Part shown: positions 8,210 through 17,446 of the stretch, in pieces | Numbering within the stretch: the first letter of the stretch is position 1 | How the letters are laid out: the number at the start of each line of letters is the position of its first letter | Assembly: GCA_035570235.1 (NCBI GenBank) | Contig: DATMML010000091.1 | Coordinates: forward strand, 170,702 to 234,701 | DNA: 64,000 nt | Direction: 5' to 3' | Source of the DNA: Vicinamibacteria bacterium | GTDB taxonomy: Bacteria > Acidobacteriota > Vicinamibacteria > Fen-336 | The notes under the pieces: model-generated | Database searches by the model: none | What the model saw: only the letters and a program-made list of their open reading frames with translations | Told to the model about the DNA's origin: nothing | Made by a program: the position numbers and the translations under genes

Positions 8210-10774
8210 TCAGGAGAAATCGAGAAAGTCCCCGGTGGGACGACGGCCGCCGGCGTCCTCGACCCGCTCTTCTTGCGTTGCCTCGACAAGGCCCAGCGGT
8301 GCGTCTTCTCGAGCGTACCCGATAGCCCGGTAACCACGCAGCCGACGTTCGAACATTCGAAGCAGCATCGGCACCTCGCGGTCCACGTAGTCGAAGATGC
8401 GAACCTCTGTCTTTCCTGGGTGCAGCCGATGAAGCCGGCCCGTATACTGAACGAGCGTCCCCTTCCACGAAACGGGTAGGGCCAGAAGGAGCGTGTCGAG
8501 CCGAGGGTCGTCAAACCCCTCTCCGATGTATCGCCCGGTCGCCAGGACGAGTCGCTCTTGCTCGGGCGGGATAGCTGAAAGCTGATCCTTGACTGCCTTT
8601 CTTGCGCCCGACGTCATGCCACCGTGAAGAACGACGAGATGCCGAGCGAACTTCCGTAACTTCTCGGCGAAGTAGTCGAGATGGTCCCGCCTCTCAGTCA
8701 GCAGAATCGGTGACCGCCCTTCCTCCAGGCAAGCGATCGCATCGTTGAGCACCAGCTCGTTGCGCCTTTCGTTCCTCGCCAGCGCAGCGTAGAGCTCCTG
8801 GATACTTGGAGCTCTGTCGCGGAGCGGAACCTTGAAGCGCGTCTCTCGCACGATGAGGCGGTGCTCGAACGGCCGCCGCGCAGCTTGGCCCTTCGGGTCG
8901 ACCGTGAAGCGAGCGGGGCCGATCTGCATCTCGATGATTGGATCGTGGCCGTCTCGTCGCTGCGGCGTTGCTGTCAGCCCGACGACATATCGGGCTTTCA
9001 CCTCCGCCAACACACGTTCGAAGGAGACCGCGGGCACGTGGTGGCACTCGTCCACGATCACCTGTCCGTAATTGGCGACGAGGTCGGCAACCTTGCCGCT
9101 GCGGACGAGACTCTGGATCATGGCGACGTCCAAGTGGCCGTTCGCCGATCGCTTCCCCGCCCCAATCTGTCCGATCTCCTTGACGTCGATTCCCAGGAAG
9201 AGAGAGAGCTGAGCGAGCCACTGATCGAGCAGAGGTTGGCGGTGCACGAGGATGAGTGTGCTACAACCGCGCTCCGCGACGAGGTACGTCCCGACCACCG
9301 TCTTGCCGACTCCAGGTGGTGCGACGAAGGCCCCGATGTCGTGCGCGAGAAGGGCTCCCACCGCCTTTTTCTGCACTCCCGCCAGACTGCCCTGGAAATG
9401 GAACCTGACAGCCTTTCCGCTCTCGCGTTGGTCCTCAACCTCCAGCGCGACCGAGTGCTGACGAAGCAGATCCTTGAGCTCGGGCCCAAGCCCTCGTGGT
9501 AGACCGATGTGCTGTGGAAATTCCTCGGCGCAGCCGACCACCCGCGGCGTCATTGCGGTCGATAACCGCATGCTCTGCTTCTTGTAGAACTCCGGGTTCT
9601 GGAACGCGGCGAGCCGCTTGATTTGGTTGAGCAATGGCGACGGTAGACCGACCTTTTCCACGAACAACCGCTGAGCGAGAACCGCGCGGACTCGCGAGGG
9701 CAGCGGCCCTAGGATCGGAACGAATTCTGCCCGGCCGGAAGGGGGACATGTCCACGGGGCTAACTCGTCCTCTTCCACTGGCTCGGCAGCCCGAACACCG
9801 ATGACCGAGCCGCGCCGGGTCGCTTCGCCGGCGATGGTTTCGACGGTACGTCGGTCGATCCGCGGCACCCCGGCCAGGTGTGCCCACTGCCGGTCGTCGG
9901 GGTACGGCTGGAGGTGGTCGTCGAGGAAGACCGAGTTCCCGTGCTGCCGTGGTCCATGCTGGAGCGGTAGCGCGATCAGGTTGCCGAAGCCACCCCTGGG
10001 CATCGTGTCCTGGCTCGGAAACAGGCGGTCGTAGGAGTCCAAGCTGAGCTCATGACGGCGAGACATCGTCTCCGTGATGAGGTAACAGCCCATCTTTCGG
10101 GCGGCTGCCGCGGCGATGGGCTCGCTGAAGAAGAACCATACGTGCGCTCCGTTGCCCGAACGTGAGCGTTCGACCGAAGCAGGAAGGCCGACCTCCCGAC
10201 AGGTGGCAATGAACGCGGCGACGTCCTCGGCCCAGTTCCTCTTGTCGAAGTCGACAGCCAAGAACCAGCAGGCCTCGTCTTCCAGAAGGGGGTACACGCC
10301 CATGACATGCTGGCCTCGCAGGTGCGCCAGGATGGCCGCGTCATCCACCGGGACGAACGCCTGGTTCGGGCACTCGCCGCACTTTATCTTCGGAAGCTCG
10401 CACACTCCCCGCACGAACTTGTTCCGGCAGGCCGGTGCGTACCCCGGCTTGCTGGTCCGTTTGTTGACGAAGCGCGTGGGAAAGACATCCTGTCGACCGC
10501 GGAAAAGCTGCCGGAACAGCTTCACCTTCTGCTCAGCCGTCGTGGGTGTGGCCAATGCGCTGCTGGCGGGGAGACGCACCCGGATTCTTGTTTGCGTAGC
10601 ATCGACGGAAGCCAACTCGGCCCTCAGGGCGGCGAGCCGGCCACGAGCTTGACTCTCCTCGCCGGCCAGTCGTGCGAGCACGGCCTCGACCGCCTCGATC
10701 TCATTGATCAGTTGCTCTCGCCGTGACACTGGAACTCTCCCCTTGTCGGGCCGACCCCCAGCGCGATCGCTCAC
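8210..10774 (-). CDS. Archaeo-eukaryotic primase fused to SF2 helicase (TOTE conflict-system type)
   Basis: An 854-residue fusion. Residues about 16-58 form a coiled coil. Cys116, Cys125, Cys132 and Cys135 look like a zinc site. Residues about 150-300 carry archaeo-eukaryotic primase motifs: the metal pair Asp175/Asp177 (AVDFD) and His211 (SGNGAH). The C-terminal half is a superfamily 2 helicase: Walker A PPGVGKT (Lys491), DECH (575-578), TATP (601-604) and a motif VI-like QYTGRLHRLHPGK. This order matches the AEP-helicase protein of TOTE conflict systems, predicted to act against foreign nucleic acid. The start is GTG at 10774; a GTG about 45 nt later (VSRREQ) is possible. No nuclease, ligand-sensor or other partner is encoded alongside except vapBC45. 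Confidence 0.85.
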   Translation of the reverse strand: MSDRAGGRPDKGRVPVSRREQLINEIEAVEAVLARLAGEESQARGRLAALRAELASVDATQTRIRVRLPASSALATPTTAEQKVKLFRQLFRGRQDVFPTRFVNKRTSKPGYAPACRNKFVRGVCELPKIKCGECPNQAFVPVDDAAILAHLRGQHVMGVYPLLEDEACWFLAVDFDKRNWAEDVAAFIATCREVGLPASVERSRSGNGAHVWFFFSEPIAAAAARKMGCYLITETMSRRHELSLDSYDRLFPSQDTMPRGGFGNLIALPLQHGPRQHGNSVFLDDHLQPYPDDRQWAHLAGVPRIDRRTVETIAGEATRRGSVIGVRAAEPVEEDELAPWTCPPSGRAEFVPILGPLPSRVRAVLAQRLFVEKVGLPSPLLNQIKRLAAFQNPEFYKKQSMRLSTAMTPRVVGCAEEFPQHIGLPRGLGPELKDLLRQHSVALEVEDQRESGKAVRFHFQGSLAGVQKKAVGALLAHDIGAFVAPPGVGKTVVGTYLVAERGCSTLILVHRQPLLDQWLAQLSLFLGIDVKEIGQIGAGKRSANGHLDVAMIQSLVRSGKVADLVANYGQVIVDECHHVPAVSFERVLAEVKARYVVGLTATPQRRDGHDPIIEMQIGPARFTVDPKGQAARRPFEHRLIVRETRFKVPLRDRAPSIQELYAALARNERRNELVLNDAIACLEEGRSPILLTERRDHLDYFAEKLRKFARHLVVLHGGMTSGARKAVKDQLSAIPPEQERLVLATGRYIGEGFDDPRLDTLLLALPVSWKGTLVQYTGRLHRLHPGKTEVRIFDYVDREVPMLLRMFERRLRGYRAIGYAREDAPLGLVEATQEERVEDAGGRRPTGDFLDFS

Positions 10775-10938
10775 CGTAGGATCGCTCGGAGTGATCTCGG
10801 TATTATTGGCCCACCGAGAGGAAATGCGGTGGACTTGATCGCCCAGGTGCTCCTCAGTGACACAGCTGCTGACACACCGGCGCCCGAGGACGACGGCGAT
10901 GAACAGGAGGGACCGGAAACGCTTGTGTCTAAAGGAAT

Positions 10939-11113
<175 letters not shown>

Positions 11114-11434
11114 GAAAAGGGCGTCGTCGCACCCCTCATCGACCGTGGACGGATGCGTGCAGTGTTTCGAAGTCGGGGCTCGCGAGCGGACGAAACCCCT
11201 GGGGCCAGGACGCGTCCAAGGCGCAGAGTGCACGAAATTGTGCCGGCGTCGGGGGGGCGTTGACGCGCTGCACCCGAGCCTGCGGCTGTTCGCCGGCTGC
11301 CGCGAGGAGTTCATGCACCTCCTGGCAAAGATAGCGCGGCACGAACCCGATATGGACGCCATCACCTGCTATCCTGGCGCCACGGCGGCGAGCCCCTGGA
11401 CGCGGGCCGCGCCTGGCGGACAGGGAGGTCTGAG
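11114..11434. other. Gene-free stretch before the exporter operon
   Basis: About 320 bp with no frame I would call a gene on either strand. It should hold the promoter of the exporter operon, but no convincing -35/-10 pair stands out. Confidence 0.4.
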
Positions 11435-12646
11435 GTGGTCGTGGGACGCCTGGGCACCACAAACATGCGTGCACCCTGGGCTCTGGCCTGGAGCCAGCTC
11501 GTGCGCGAGCGGGCCCGGTTCGCGATGGCCCTGGCCGGAGTCGGCTTCGCGGTCATCCTCATGCTCGTGCAGCTCGGGTTCCGGAGCGCTGCCTTCGACG
11601 GCGCCGTCCGGCTGCACCGTGTCCTCGCCGCGGAGGTGGTGATTGTGCATCCGCGGACCAACGTCCTGGCGGACGTCGCCGGCTTCCCGCGCCGCCGGCT
11701 GGACCAGGCGCGGGCGGTCCCGGGCGTCCGCGCGGTGACCGGGGTCAACGCGCGACTCCTGCCCTGGACCAACCTGGACGAGGGGGGGAGCCGATACATC
11801 TTTGTCGTGGGCATCGACCCCAGCGCGCACGCCCTCGACCTGCCCGAGGTGAACGCACAATTGGACCGGTTGAAGCTGCCCGAAACGGTCCTCTTCGACC
11901 TCAGCTCCCGGCCCGAGTTTGGGATCTCCGGCGACCAGCCCCCCAGGCGGCAGGCGCCGGGAATGAACGGGGGCACCTCCCCCGCCGTGGAGATCAACGG
12001 CTACCGCGTGCAGGTGGCGGGGTTCTACCGGCTGGGCATCTCGTTCGCCATCGACGGCACGGTGGTGACCAGCGACCTGAACTTCCTCCGTCTCGTACCC
12101 GGGCACCCGCCGGGCCTGATCGAGATCGGCCTCGTGCAGCTGACTCCCGGCGCCGACCCCCTCCTCGTCCGGGACGACCTGGTGCGGACGCTTCCGCCGG
12201 ATGTGCGCGTGCTCACCAGGAAGGAGTACATGGACCGCGAGGTACACTACTGGGACACGTCGATGTCGATCGGCATCGTCTTTGGGTTCGGCGTGCTGGT
12301 GGGGTTCGGAGTGGGGGCGGTGGTCGTGGCGCAGATCCTGTTCTCCGACGTCACGGACCACCTCGACGAGTACGCGACGCTGAAGGCCATCGGCTTCGGT
12401 AACCGCTATCTCTACGGGGTCGTGCTCTGGGAGGCCTTCTTCATGGCGTGTCTCGGCTTCGTACCGGGCGTGGGCGCCTCGGCCCTGCTTTACCGGCTGG
12501 TGGTGGCGATGACGGGCCTGCCCATGGTCTTCGACCCGACGAGGGCGGGCCTCGTCCTGGGCCTCACCGTGCTCATGTGCTTCGCCGCGGGGCTTCTGGC
12601 GCTACGCAAGCTGGAGACCGCCGATCCGGCGGAGATGTTCCGCTGA
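11435..12646 (+). CDS. DevC-like ABC transporter permease
   Basis: A 403-residue FtsX/MacB-type permease of the DevC group. A membrane segment near residues 29-50 is followed by a long periplasmic domain (about 55-275) and three more membrane helices (about 280-310, 335-360, 370-390), the normal one-plus-three topology. Together with the next ATPase and the DevB-like adaptor it would form a tripartite exporter. In cyanobacteria such DevBCA pumps export glycolipids. GTG at 11435 is chosen because GGGAGG ends 6 nt before it; ATG at 11465 has no ribosome site. The stop overlaps the start region of the ATPase gene. Confidence 0.88.
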   Translation: MVVGRLGTTNMRAPWALAWSQLVRERARFAMALAGVGFAVILMLVQLGFRSAAFDGAVRLHRVLAAEVVIVHPRTNVLADVAGFPRRRLDQARAVPGVRAVTGVNARLLPWTNLDEGGSRYIFVVGIDPSAHALDLPEVNAQLDRLKLPETVLFDLSSRPEFGISGDQPPRRQAPGMNGGTSPAVEINGYRVQVAGFYRLGISFAIDGTVVTSDLNFLRLVPGHPPGLIEIGLVQLTPGADPLLVRDDLVRTLPPDVRVLTRKEYMDREVHYWDTSMSIGIVFGFGVLVGFGVGAVVVAQILFSDVTDHLDEYATLKAIGFGNRYLYGVVLWEAFFMACLGFVPGVGASALLYRLVVAMTGLPMVFDPTRAGLVLGLTVLMCFAAGLLALRKLETADPAEMFR

Positions 12647-13971
12647 GCTCCCCGGCCCCGCCCATTATCCGGGCCGAAGGCGTGTGCCATGCGTACGACG
12701 CGGACACCCGGAGAGTGCTCGACGACATCACGCTCGAGGTCTCGCCTGGCGAGATCGTGATCATGACCGGCCCCTCGGGGTCGGGGAAGACGACGCTGCT
12801 CTCGTTGATCGGCGCGCTGCGTTCCACCCAGGACGGCAGCTTGCGCGTGCTCGGTCGCGAGCTGCGGGGGGCGGCTCGGGGCGACCTCCTCGAGGTGCGG
12901 AGGCGCATCGGCTACATTTTCCAGGCCCACAACCTGCTCGACTCGCTCTCCGCCCGGCGGAATGTGGAGATGTCCCTGGTGCACCAGCACGCCTGTCCCT
13001 CCCAGGAGATGGCGGGCCGGGCATCCGCCATGCTGCGCGCGGTGGGCCTGGAGGCGCACGTGGAGAAACGCCCGGCCCAGCTCTCGGGCGGGCAGAGACA
13101 GCGGGTGGCCATCGCCCGAGCCCTGGTGGGAGAGCCGCGGATCGTGCTGGCGGACGAGCCCACCGCGTCCCTCGACAAGGAGTCGGGGCGCCAGGTCGTG
13201 CAGCTGATCCACGATCTGGCGCGGGGGAACGGTTGCGCCGTCCTGCTGGTGACCCACGACAACCGCATCCTGGACGTCGCCGACCGCGTCGTACACATGG
13301 AGGACGGCCGCCTGTCGTCGTTCACGGCGGCTGTCACAACGGACGCCCAGCGCATGTTGGAGGCGCTCGCTCGCAACACCCGCAAGGGCGACCTCGTGCA
13401 GCGCGTGGAGGACATGCCGCTGGCCTCGTTCTCGGCCCTGCTCGAGCAAGTCACCGCGGAGTCCGAGCAGCTCCTGCGCGTGCTGTCCCTGAGCCAGAAC
13501 CACGCCTTCGAGAGCATGCTCGACCAAGTGCTGAACGCGTTCACGCTCAAGATCGGCAGGCTCATGTCGGCGGACAGGGCGACGCTCTTCGTGGTCGACG
13601 CCGCCTCCTCCGAGCTGTGGTCGAGGTCGGGAGAAGAGCACGTGGAGATCCGCGTCCCCCTGGCCGCCGGGATCGCCGGCTTCGTGGCACGGACAGGGCA
13701 GCCTCGGAACGTCCCCGACGCCTACGCGGAGCCACTGTTCAATCGGCGTGTCGACGAGGAGACAGGCTACCGGACGCGCTCGCTGCTCTCCATCCCGATC
13801 GTGAACGCAGCCGGCGGCGTGTTCGCGGTGCTGCAGCTCCTGAACAAGATCGGCGGGCAGCCCTTCGGGGAGGCCGACGAGCGCCTGTCGCGCGAGCTCA
13901 CCGGCCGGCTGGGCGTGATCCTGGAGACGTGGACGACCATGAAACGCACCCAGCGCGACGTCGCGACGTGA
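12643..13971 (+). CDS. ABC transporter ATPase fused to a GAF domain (DevA-like)
   Basis: A 442-residue fusion. Residues 8-225 are a complete ABC ATPase: Walker A GPSGSGKT (43-50), signature LSGGQRQR (147-154), Walker B IVLADEP (167-173) and an H-loop histidine in LLVTHD. Residues about 285-430 are a GAF domain of the cyclic-nucleotide type, with FNRRVDEETGY resembling the NKFDE region. No ATG, GTG or TTG lies where the domain begins. CTG at 12643, 8 nt after GGAG and overlapping the devC stop as CTGA, gives a normal DevA-like N-terminus. The fusion suggests that a small ligand gates export. DevA proteins are usually about 230 residues and lack GAF. Confidence 0.88.
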   Translation: MSSPAPPIIRAEGVCHAYDADTRRVLDDITLEVSPGEIVIMTGPSGSGKTTLLSLIGALRSTQDGSLRVLGRELRGAARGDLLEVRRRIGYIFQAHNLLDSLSARRNVEMSLVHQHACPSQEMAGRASAMLRAVGLEAHVEKRPAQLSGGQRQRVAIARALVGEPRIVLADEPTASLDKESGRQVVQLIHDLARGNGCAVLLVTHDNRILDVADRVVHMEDGRLSSFTAAVTTDAQRMLEALARNTRKGDLVQRVEDMPLASFSALLEQVTAESEQLLRVLSLSQNHAFESMLDQVLNAFTLKIGRLMSADRATLFVVDAASSELWSRSGEEHVEIRVPLAAGIAGFVARTGQPRNVPDAYAEPLFNRRVDEETGYRTRSLLSIPIVNAAGGVFAVLQLLNKIGGQPFGEADERLSRELTGRLGVILETWTTMKRTQRDVAT

Positions 13972-14092
13972 TGACATGTGTCTCCGGGACCTACCTCGCC
14001 TATGAGGACGACGCCCCGGCACGGCCAGACGTGACGCCGCCGCAGGCCGGTCGGACCATGCTGCTCGGCCGAGAAAAGCGGTAGTATCTGCT

Positions 14093-15160
14093 ATGAGTTC
14101 TGCGCCGTCCCCCACCTCGCGTCCCCTGTTCTGCTACTCCCGAGAATCGTCGCCCGACGCGGCGATCCTCGGGCCGACCGACGGGACACGTTCACGTGCA
14201 CGGCAGGGCGTCGCCGTTCTCTCGACTCTGGAGTCTCGACTGAGGGCGGCGGCTCTTCGGTTGTTCGGGAGCGCCGCTCTGTGGCTCCTCGCCGTCCTCG
14301 GTGCGGCCGGCTGCGGCGCCCACGGGGACGCCCGGGCCGAGGCGCATCCGTCCTTGCCGGCTCCCGCCGCGCGCGTGGCCGCGCGCGGGCGCCTGCAGCC
14401 GCGAGGCGGCCTTCAGCGGATCGCCGGGGCCTCCGACCCCGTCACCGTGGTCGCTCGCCTGCGCGTCGCGGAGGGCCAGTCCGTGCGCGCCGGGCAGGTC
14501 CTGGCCGAGCTCGACACCCTGCCCGCGCGGCAGTCCGCGGTGGAGCGCGGCGGGGCGGGCATCGCCGTGCGGCGGGCCACCATCGATCGCCTGCGGGCCG
14601 AGTTGGCGATGACCGAGGCCGAGGAGCGACGGCAGGCACGCCTGCACGCAGAGGGAGTGACCGCCGCCGCTGTCCGCGAGGACGCAGCCAGCCGGGTCGA
14701 AGCCGGCCGGGCGGCGCTCAAAGAGGCCGAGGCGGCGCTGGCCCTGGCCGAAGCGGACCTCCGCGGCGCACAGGGCGAGCTCGCCCGGGCCGTCGTCCGA
14801 GCCCCCGTCGGCGGTCTGGTGGTCAAGGTGATCGCCCATGCCGGCGAGCAGGTCGGCCCCGCCGGGATCCTGGAGCTGGCTGAGACCGGGCTCATGTACG
14901 CGGTGGCGGAGGTCTACGAGACCGATGTCGCCCGCGTCCGTCCCGGCCAGCAGGCGATCGTCCGCAGCGCGGCGCTCAGGGACGCGCTGGCGGGCGTCGT
15001 CGAGCGCGTGGGCATGAAGGTCGCTAGGCTGGACGCGCTCGGAACCGATCCCGCGGCGAGGAGCGACGCCCGCGTGGTGGAGGTGTGGATCTCCCTCGCG
15101 GACCCCGCGCGCGTAGCCGGCCTCACCGATCTCGAGGTCCAAGTCGAGATCACACCCTGA
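14093..15160 (+). CDS. DevB/HlyD-like membrane fusion protein
   Basis: A 355-residue periplasmic adaptor. A hydrophobic segment near residues 60-75 ends in GAAGCG, which could be a lipobox, so it may be a lipoprotein. Then come a lipoyl-like half (VTVVARLRVAEGQSVRAGQVL), a long Ala/Glu-rich coiled coil (about 145-235), the second lipoyl half (VRAPVGGLVVKVIAHAGEQV) and a beta-barrel, the usual HlyD order. It follows the ATPase by 121 bp on the same strand and should link the DevC-like permease to an outer-membrane channel; no TolC-like gene is in the window. The first 40-50 residues are unlike the family, so the true start may be downstream. Confidence 0.85.
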   Translation: MSSAPSPTSRPLFCYSRESSPDAAILGPTDGTRSRARQGVAVLSTLESRLRAAALRLFGSAALWLLAVLGAAGCGAHGDARAEAHPSLPAPAARVAARGRLQPRGGLQRIAGASDPVTVVARLRVAEGQSVRAGQVLAELDTLPARQSAVERGGAGIAVRRATIDRLRAELAMTEAEERRQARLHAEGVTAAAVREDAASRVEAGRAALKEAEAALALAEADLRGAQGELARAVVRAPVGGLVVKVIAHAGEQVGPAGILELAETGLMYAVAEVYETDVARVRPGQQAIVRSAALRDALAGVVERVGMKVARLDALGTDPAARSDARVVEVWISLADPARVAGLTDLEVQVEITP

Positions 15161-15230
15161 GCCACGGCTGTGGCTTGCGAGGCAGGGCAGGTCGGGAGCA
15201 AATCAGCCCGGTGCGAAGGGCGCCCATCCC

Positions 15231-15700
15231 ATGATCTCCAGGACCGACCGTGAGGTGGGCGACGTCGTCGTGACTGCCAGTGACGATCACGCGGCGAGGG
15301 TGCTGGAGATGCATGCGGTCGACTACCTGGTGAAGCCGGGGGAGCCCGAGCGGCTGGAGGCGGGCGCGAAGAGCGCCGGCCCGGAGCGCGTGCTCGTCCG
15401 CCAGGGGAGCCGCGTCCGCCTGCTGGGAGTGGACGACATCGACTACATCTCGGCCCAGGAGGACCGGGTCCTACTGCGCCAGGGCGCCGAAGAGTACCTG
15501 AAGGACCGGAGCCTGGCCGACAAGGAGGCGCCCCTGGGTCCCGCCCGCTTCGTGAGCATCCACGAGGACTGCTTGGTCAACGTCCAGCGGCTCCCGGAGA
15601 TCGAGCAGGACGACGCGGCGGCAGCATGGCCGTCCTGACAGATGGTACCCGTCTGTCCATGAGCGCGGCGGGGCTCGTGCGCCTGCAGCGGCTCCTGTAG
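15231..15700 (+). pseudogene. Remnant of a LytTR response regulator
   Basis: The first 45 codons match the end of a receiver domain (VVVTASDDHAARVLEMHAVDYLVKP), but the phosphoacceptor Asp and everything before it are missing. A LytTR DNA-binding domain follows (VLVRQGSRVRLLGVDDIDYI, then RFVSIHEDCLVNVQRL). The frame breaks near 15610-15625. The last strands of LytTR (AVLTDGTRLSMSAAGLVRL) continue in another frame to TAG at 15700. So both ends are damaged and it is probably not functional. It may once have regulated the neighbouring exporter. Confidence 0.7.
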
Positions 15701-15741
15701 CTACCATGGCCCGGGCGCGCGCGGCGGGACGGAGGCGCGTG

Positions 15742-16713
15742 ATGACCCTCCGCGACATCGTCTCCATCGTCGAGCACGATCTGGCCGCGGTGGAGGTCCT
15801 CCTGGAGGAGCAGCTCCGTTCCGGCCTGCTCCCCCAAGAGGACGTCGGGCACCTCCTCCAGGAACGTGGGGAAAGGCGCCTCCACCCCGCCCTGTTGCTG
15901 CTGGGCTGCGGTTTGACCGGGTACAACGGCGACCGGGCGGCCCCGCTCGGAGTGGCGGTGGAGCTCATCCACACCGCCACCCGCCTGCACGACGGCATCA
16001 TCGGCGAGGTCCCGCTGCGCGCGGCCTGCCGCCTCGGCCACCGTTGGGGCAAAGATCTCACCGTGCTCCTCGGCGACTTCCTCCAGGTGAAGTGGGTGTC
16101 GATGGCGCTCTCGCAGGACGACCTGCGTATCCCGCGCCTGCTCCTGGACGTCACCCTGCGCATCGTCGAGGGCCAGATTCTGGACCGGGAGCGCTACGGC
16201 GACCCCGATGTACCCGAGGCCGACCACCTGGACATCGTCCGGCGCAAGTCCGCGGACCTGTTCTCGGCCTGCCTGCGCATCGGCGGCATCCTCGGCAACG
16301 TTGGGGAGGAGCGGGAGCACGCGCTGGCGAGCTACGGTCTGAATGTCGGGATGTGCCTGCAGGTCGTCGACGACATCCTCGACTTCACGGCTCACGGGAG
16401 GGAAGAGGGCAGGGCGGCCGCCTCCAGCCTCGGGGACGGCAGGGTCACCCTGCCAGCGATCTACCTCATGCGACGCGCGGGAGCGCGCGGGATCGAGGCG
16501 GTCTCGACCATCCTCCGGGACCGTGCCTTCGACCACGTCTCGCGCGAGGAGATCGTGTCCCTCGTGCGTGAGCACGGCGCCCTCGACCAGGCCACAGCCG
16601 CCGCGGAGCGCTACGCGGAGTCCGCACGCCAGGACCTCGGCGCCTTCGGGCCGTCGAGCTACCGGGAAGCCCTGGAGAGGGTCCCCCACTACATCCTCTC
16701 GCGCCACCACTGA
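15742..16713 (+). CDS. Polyprenyl-synthetase-like protein lacking the first Asp-rich motif
   Basis: A 323-residue protein of the trans-isoprenyl diphosphate synthase fold. The second aspartate-rich motif is intact (VVDDILDF, 210-214), as are KSADLFSACL and DGRVTLPAIYL. The first motif, normally DDxxD in LLHDDVVDE, reads LHDGIIGE, and the upstream GGKRLRP-type substrate loop reads RGERRLHP. Two acidic residues and a lysine needed for binding diphosphate and metal are gone, so ordinary chain elongation is doubtful. ATG at 15742 has GGAGG 6 nt upstream; ATG at 15706 lacks a site. It may be a decaying enzyme, a regulatory subunit of a heteromeric synthase, or a repurposed terpenoid-binding protein linked to the exporter. 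Confidence 0.8.
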   Translation: MTLRDIVSIVEHDLAAVEVLLEEQLRSGLLPQEDVGHLLQERGERRLHPALLLLGCGLTGYNGDRAAPLGVAVELIHTATRLHDGIIGEVPLRAACRLGHRWGKDLTVLLGDFLQVKWVSMALSQDDLRIPRLLLDVTLRIVEGQILDRERYGDPDVPEADHLDIVRRKSADLFSACLRIGGILGNVGEEREHALASYGLNVGMCLQVVDDILDFTAHGREEGRAAASSLGDGRVTLPAIYLMRRAGARGIEAVSTILRDRAFDHVSREEIVSLVREHGALDQATAAAERYAESARQDLGAFGPSSYREALERVPHYILSRHH

Positions 16714-17187
16714 GAGCGCTCCCGCGGACGTTTTTATCGTGCCGCGAGGGGCTCGGCAGATCGTTGATGTCGGTGCCCTCACCGTCGGCTCGATCCACGA
16801 GGACTTACAGGATCCACCGTTGCCGTTTGGACTATCTGCCGCAGAGCAGGGCTCCGCCTCGAGCGGCCCAGGTGGGGGGCGGACGTTATCGGAGCAACAA
16901 AAAATACTGCGAGCACTCTTGAGCTGTCAACATTTCACTCTTGGTGTGTCAACTAAGTCTCGTCCCGAAGCTGCCCTATTCTGGCGCGCAACTGGGGTTT
17001 CGAGAGTGCAGGTACGCTCGTTCGGTAGGTGCGGCCGATGAACCAGACTCTCAGTCCAGATCGCCCGGATCAGGTTCGCACACGCGCCCTAGCTATCCTA
17101 CAGAGCGCGCGGGACTCGGCGTGGCTGGTGACGAGGGCGTCCATCTAAGGTCGTGCGTCAACGTCTTCAGCCCTCGACTTGGGTGAA
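16714..17187. other. Gene-free stretch next to tRNA-Asp
   Basis: About 470 bp with no convincing gene on either strand; it includes a patch of clearly lower GC around 16890-16970. It lies directly beyond the 3' end of tRNA-Asp, where an integrase gene would be expected, but no integrase motif (R...H-x-x-R...Y) is visible. Confidence 0.4.
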
Positions 17188-17264
<77 letters not shown>

Positions 17265-17311
17265 GCTGGTGGTGACACGACCGGGCAGAGGCGGTCGTCA
17301 TACGGAAACTC

Positions 17312-17386
17312 TGGTGGGCGATGCAGGATTCGAACCTGCGACCCCCGGTTTGTAAGACCAGTGCTCTACCGCTGAGCTAACCGCCC
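17312..17386 (-). tRNA. tRNA-Val (anticodon TAC)
   Basis: A complete 75-nt tRNA with encoded CCA. The acceptor GGGCGGT pairs with ATCGCCC (one G-T pair). The anticodon loop CTTACAA gives TAC, and the T loop is TTCGAAT. It lies 47 bp upstream of tRNA-Asp on the same strand and is probably co-transcribed with it. Confidence 0.96.
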
Positions 17387-17446
17387 GGCGGGACAAACTG
17401 AGAGACTACTGGAAACCCGGTTTTTCGTCAAACCTCCACGCTGAAC

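Noticed and set aside
11136..11474. Minus-strand frame of about 110 codons before the exporter operon
   Set aside because: No family similarity, no ribosome site and poor amino-acid balance.
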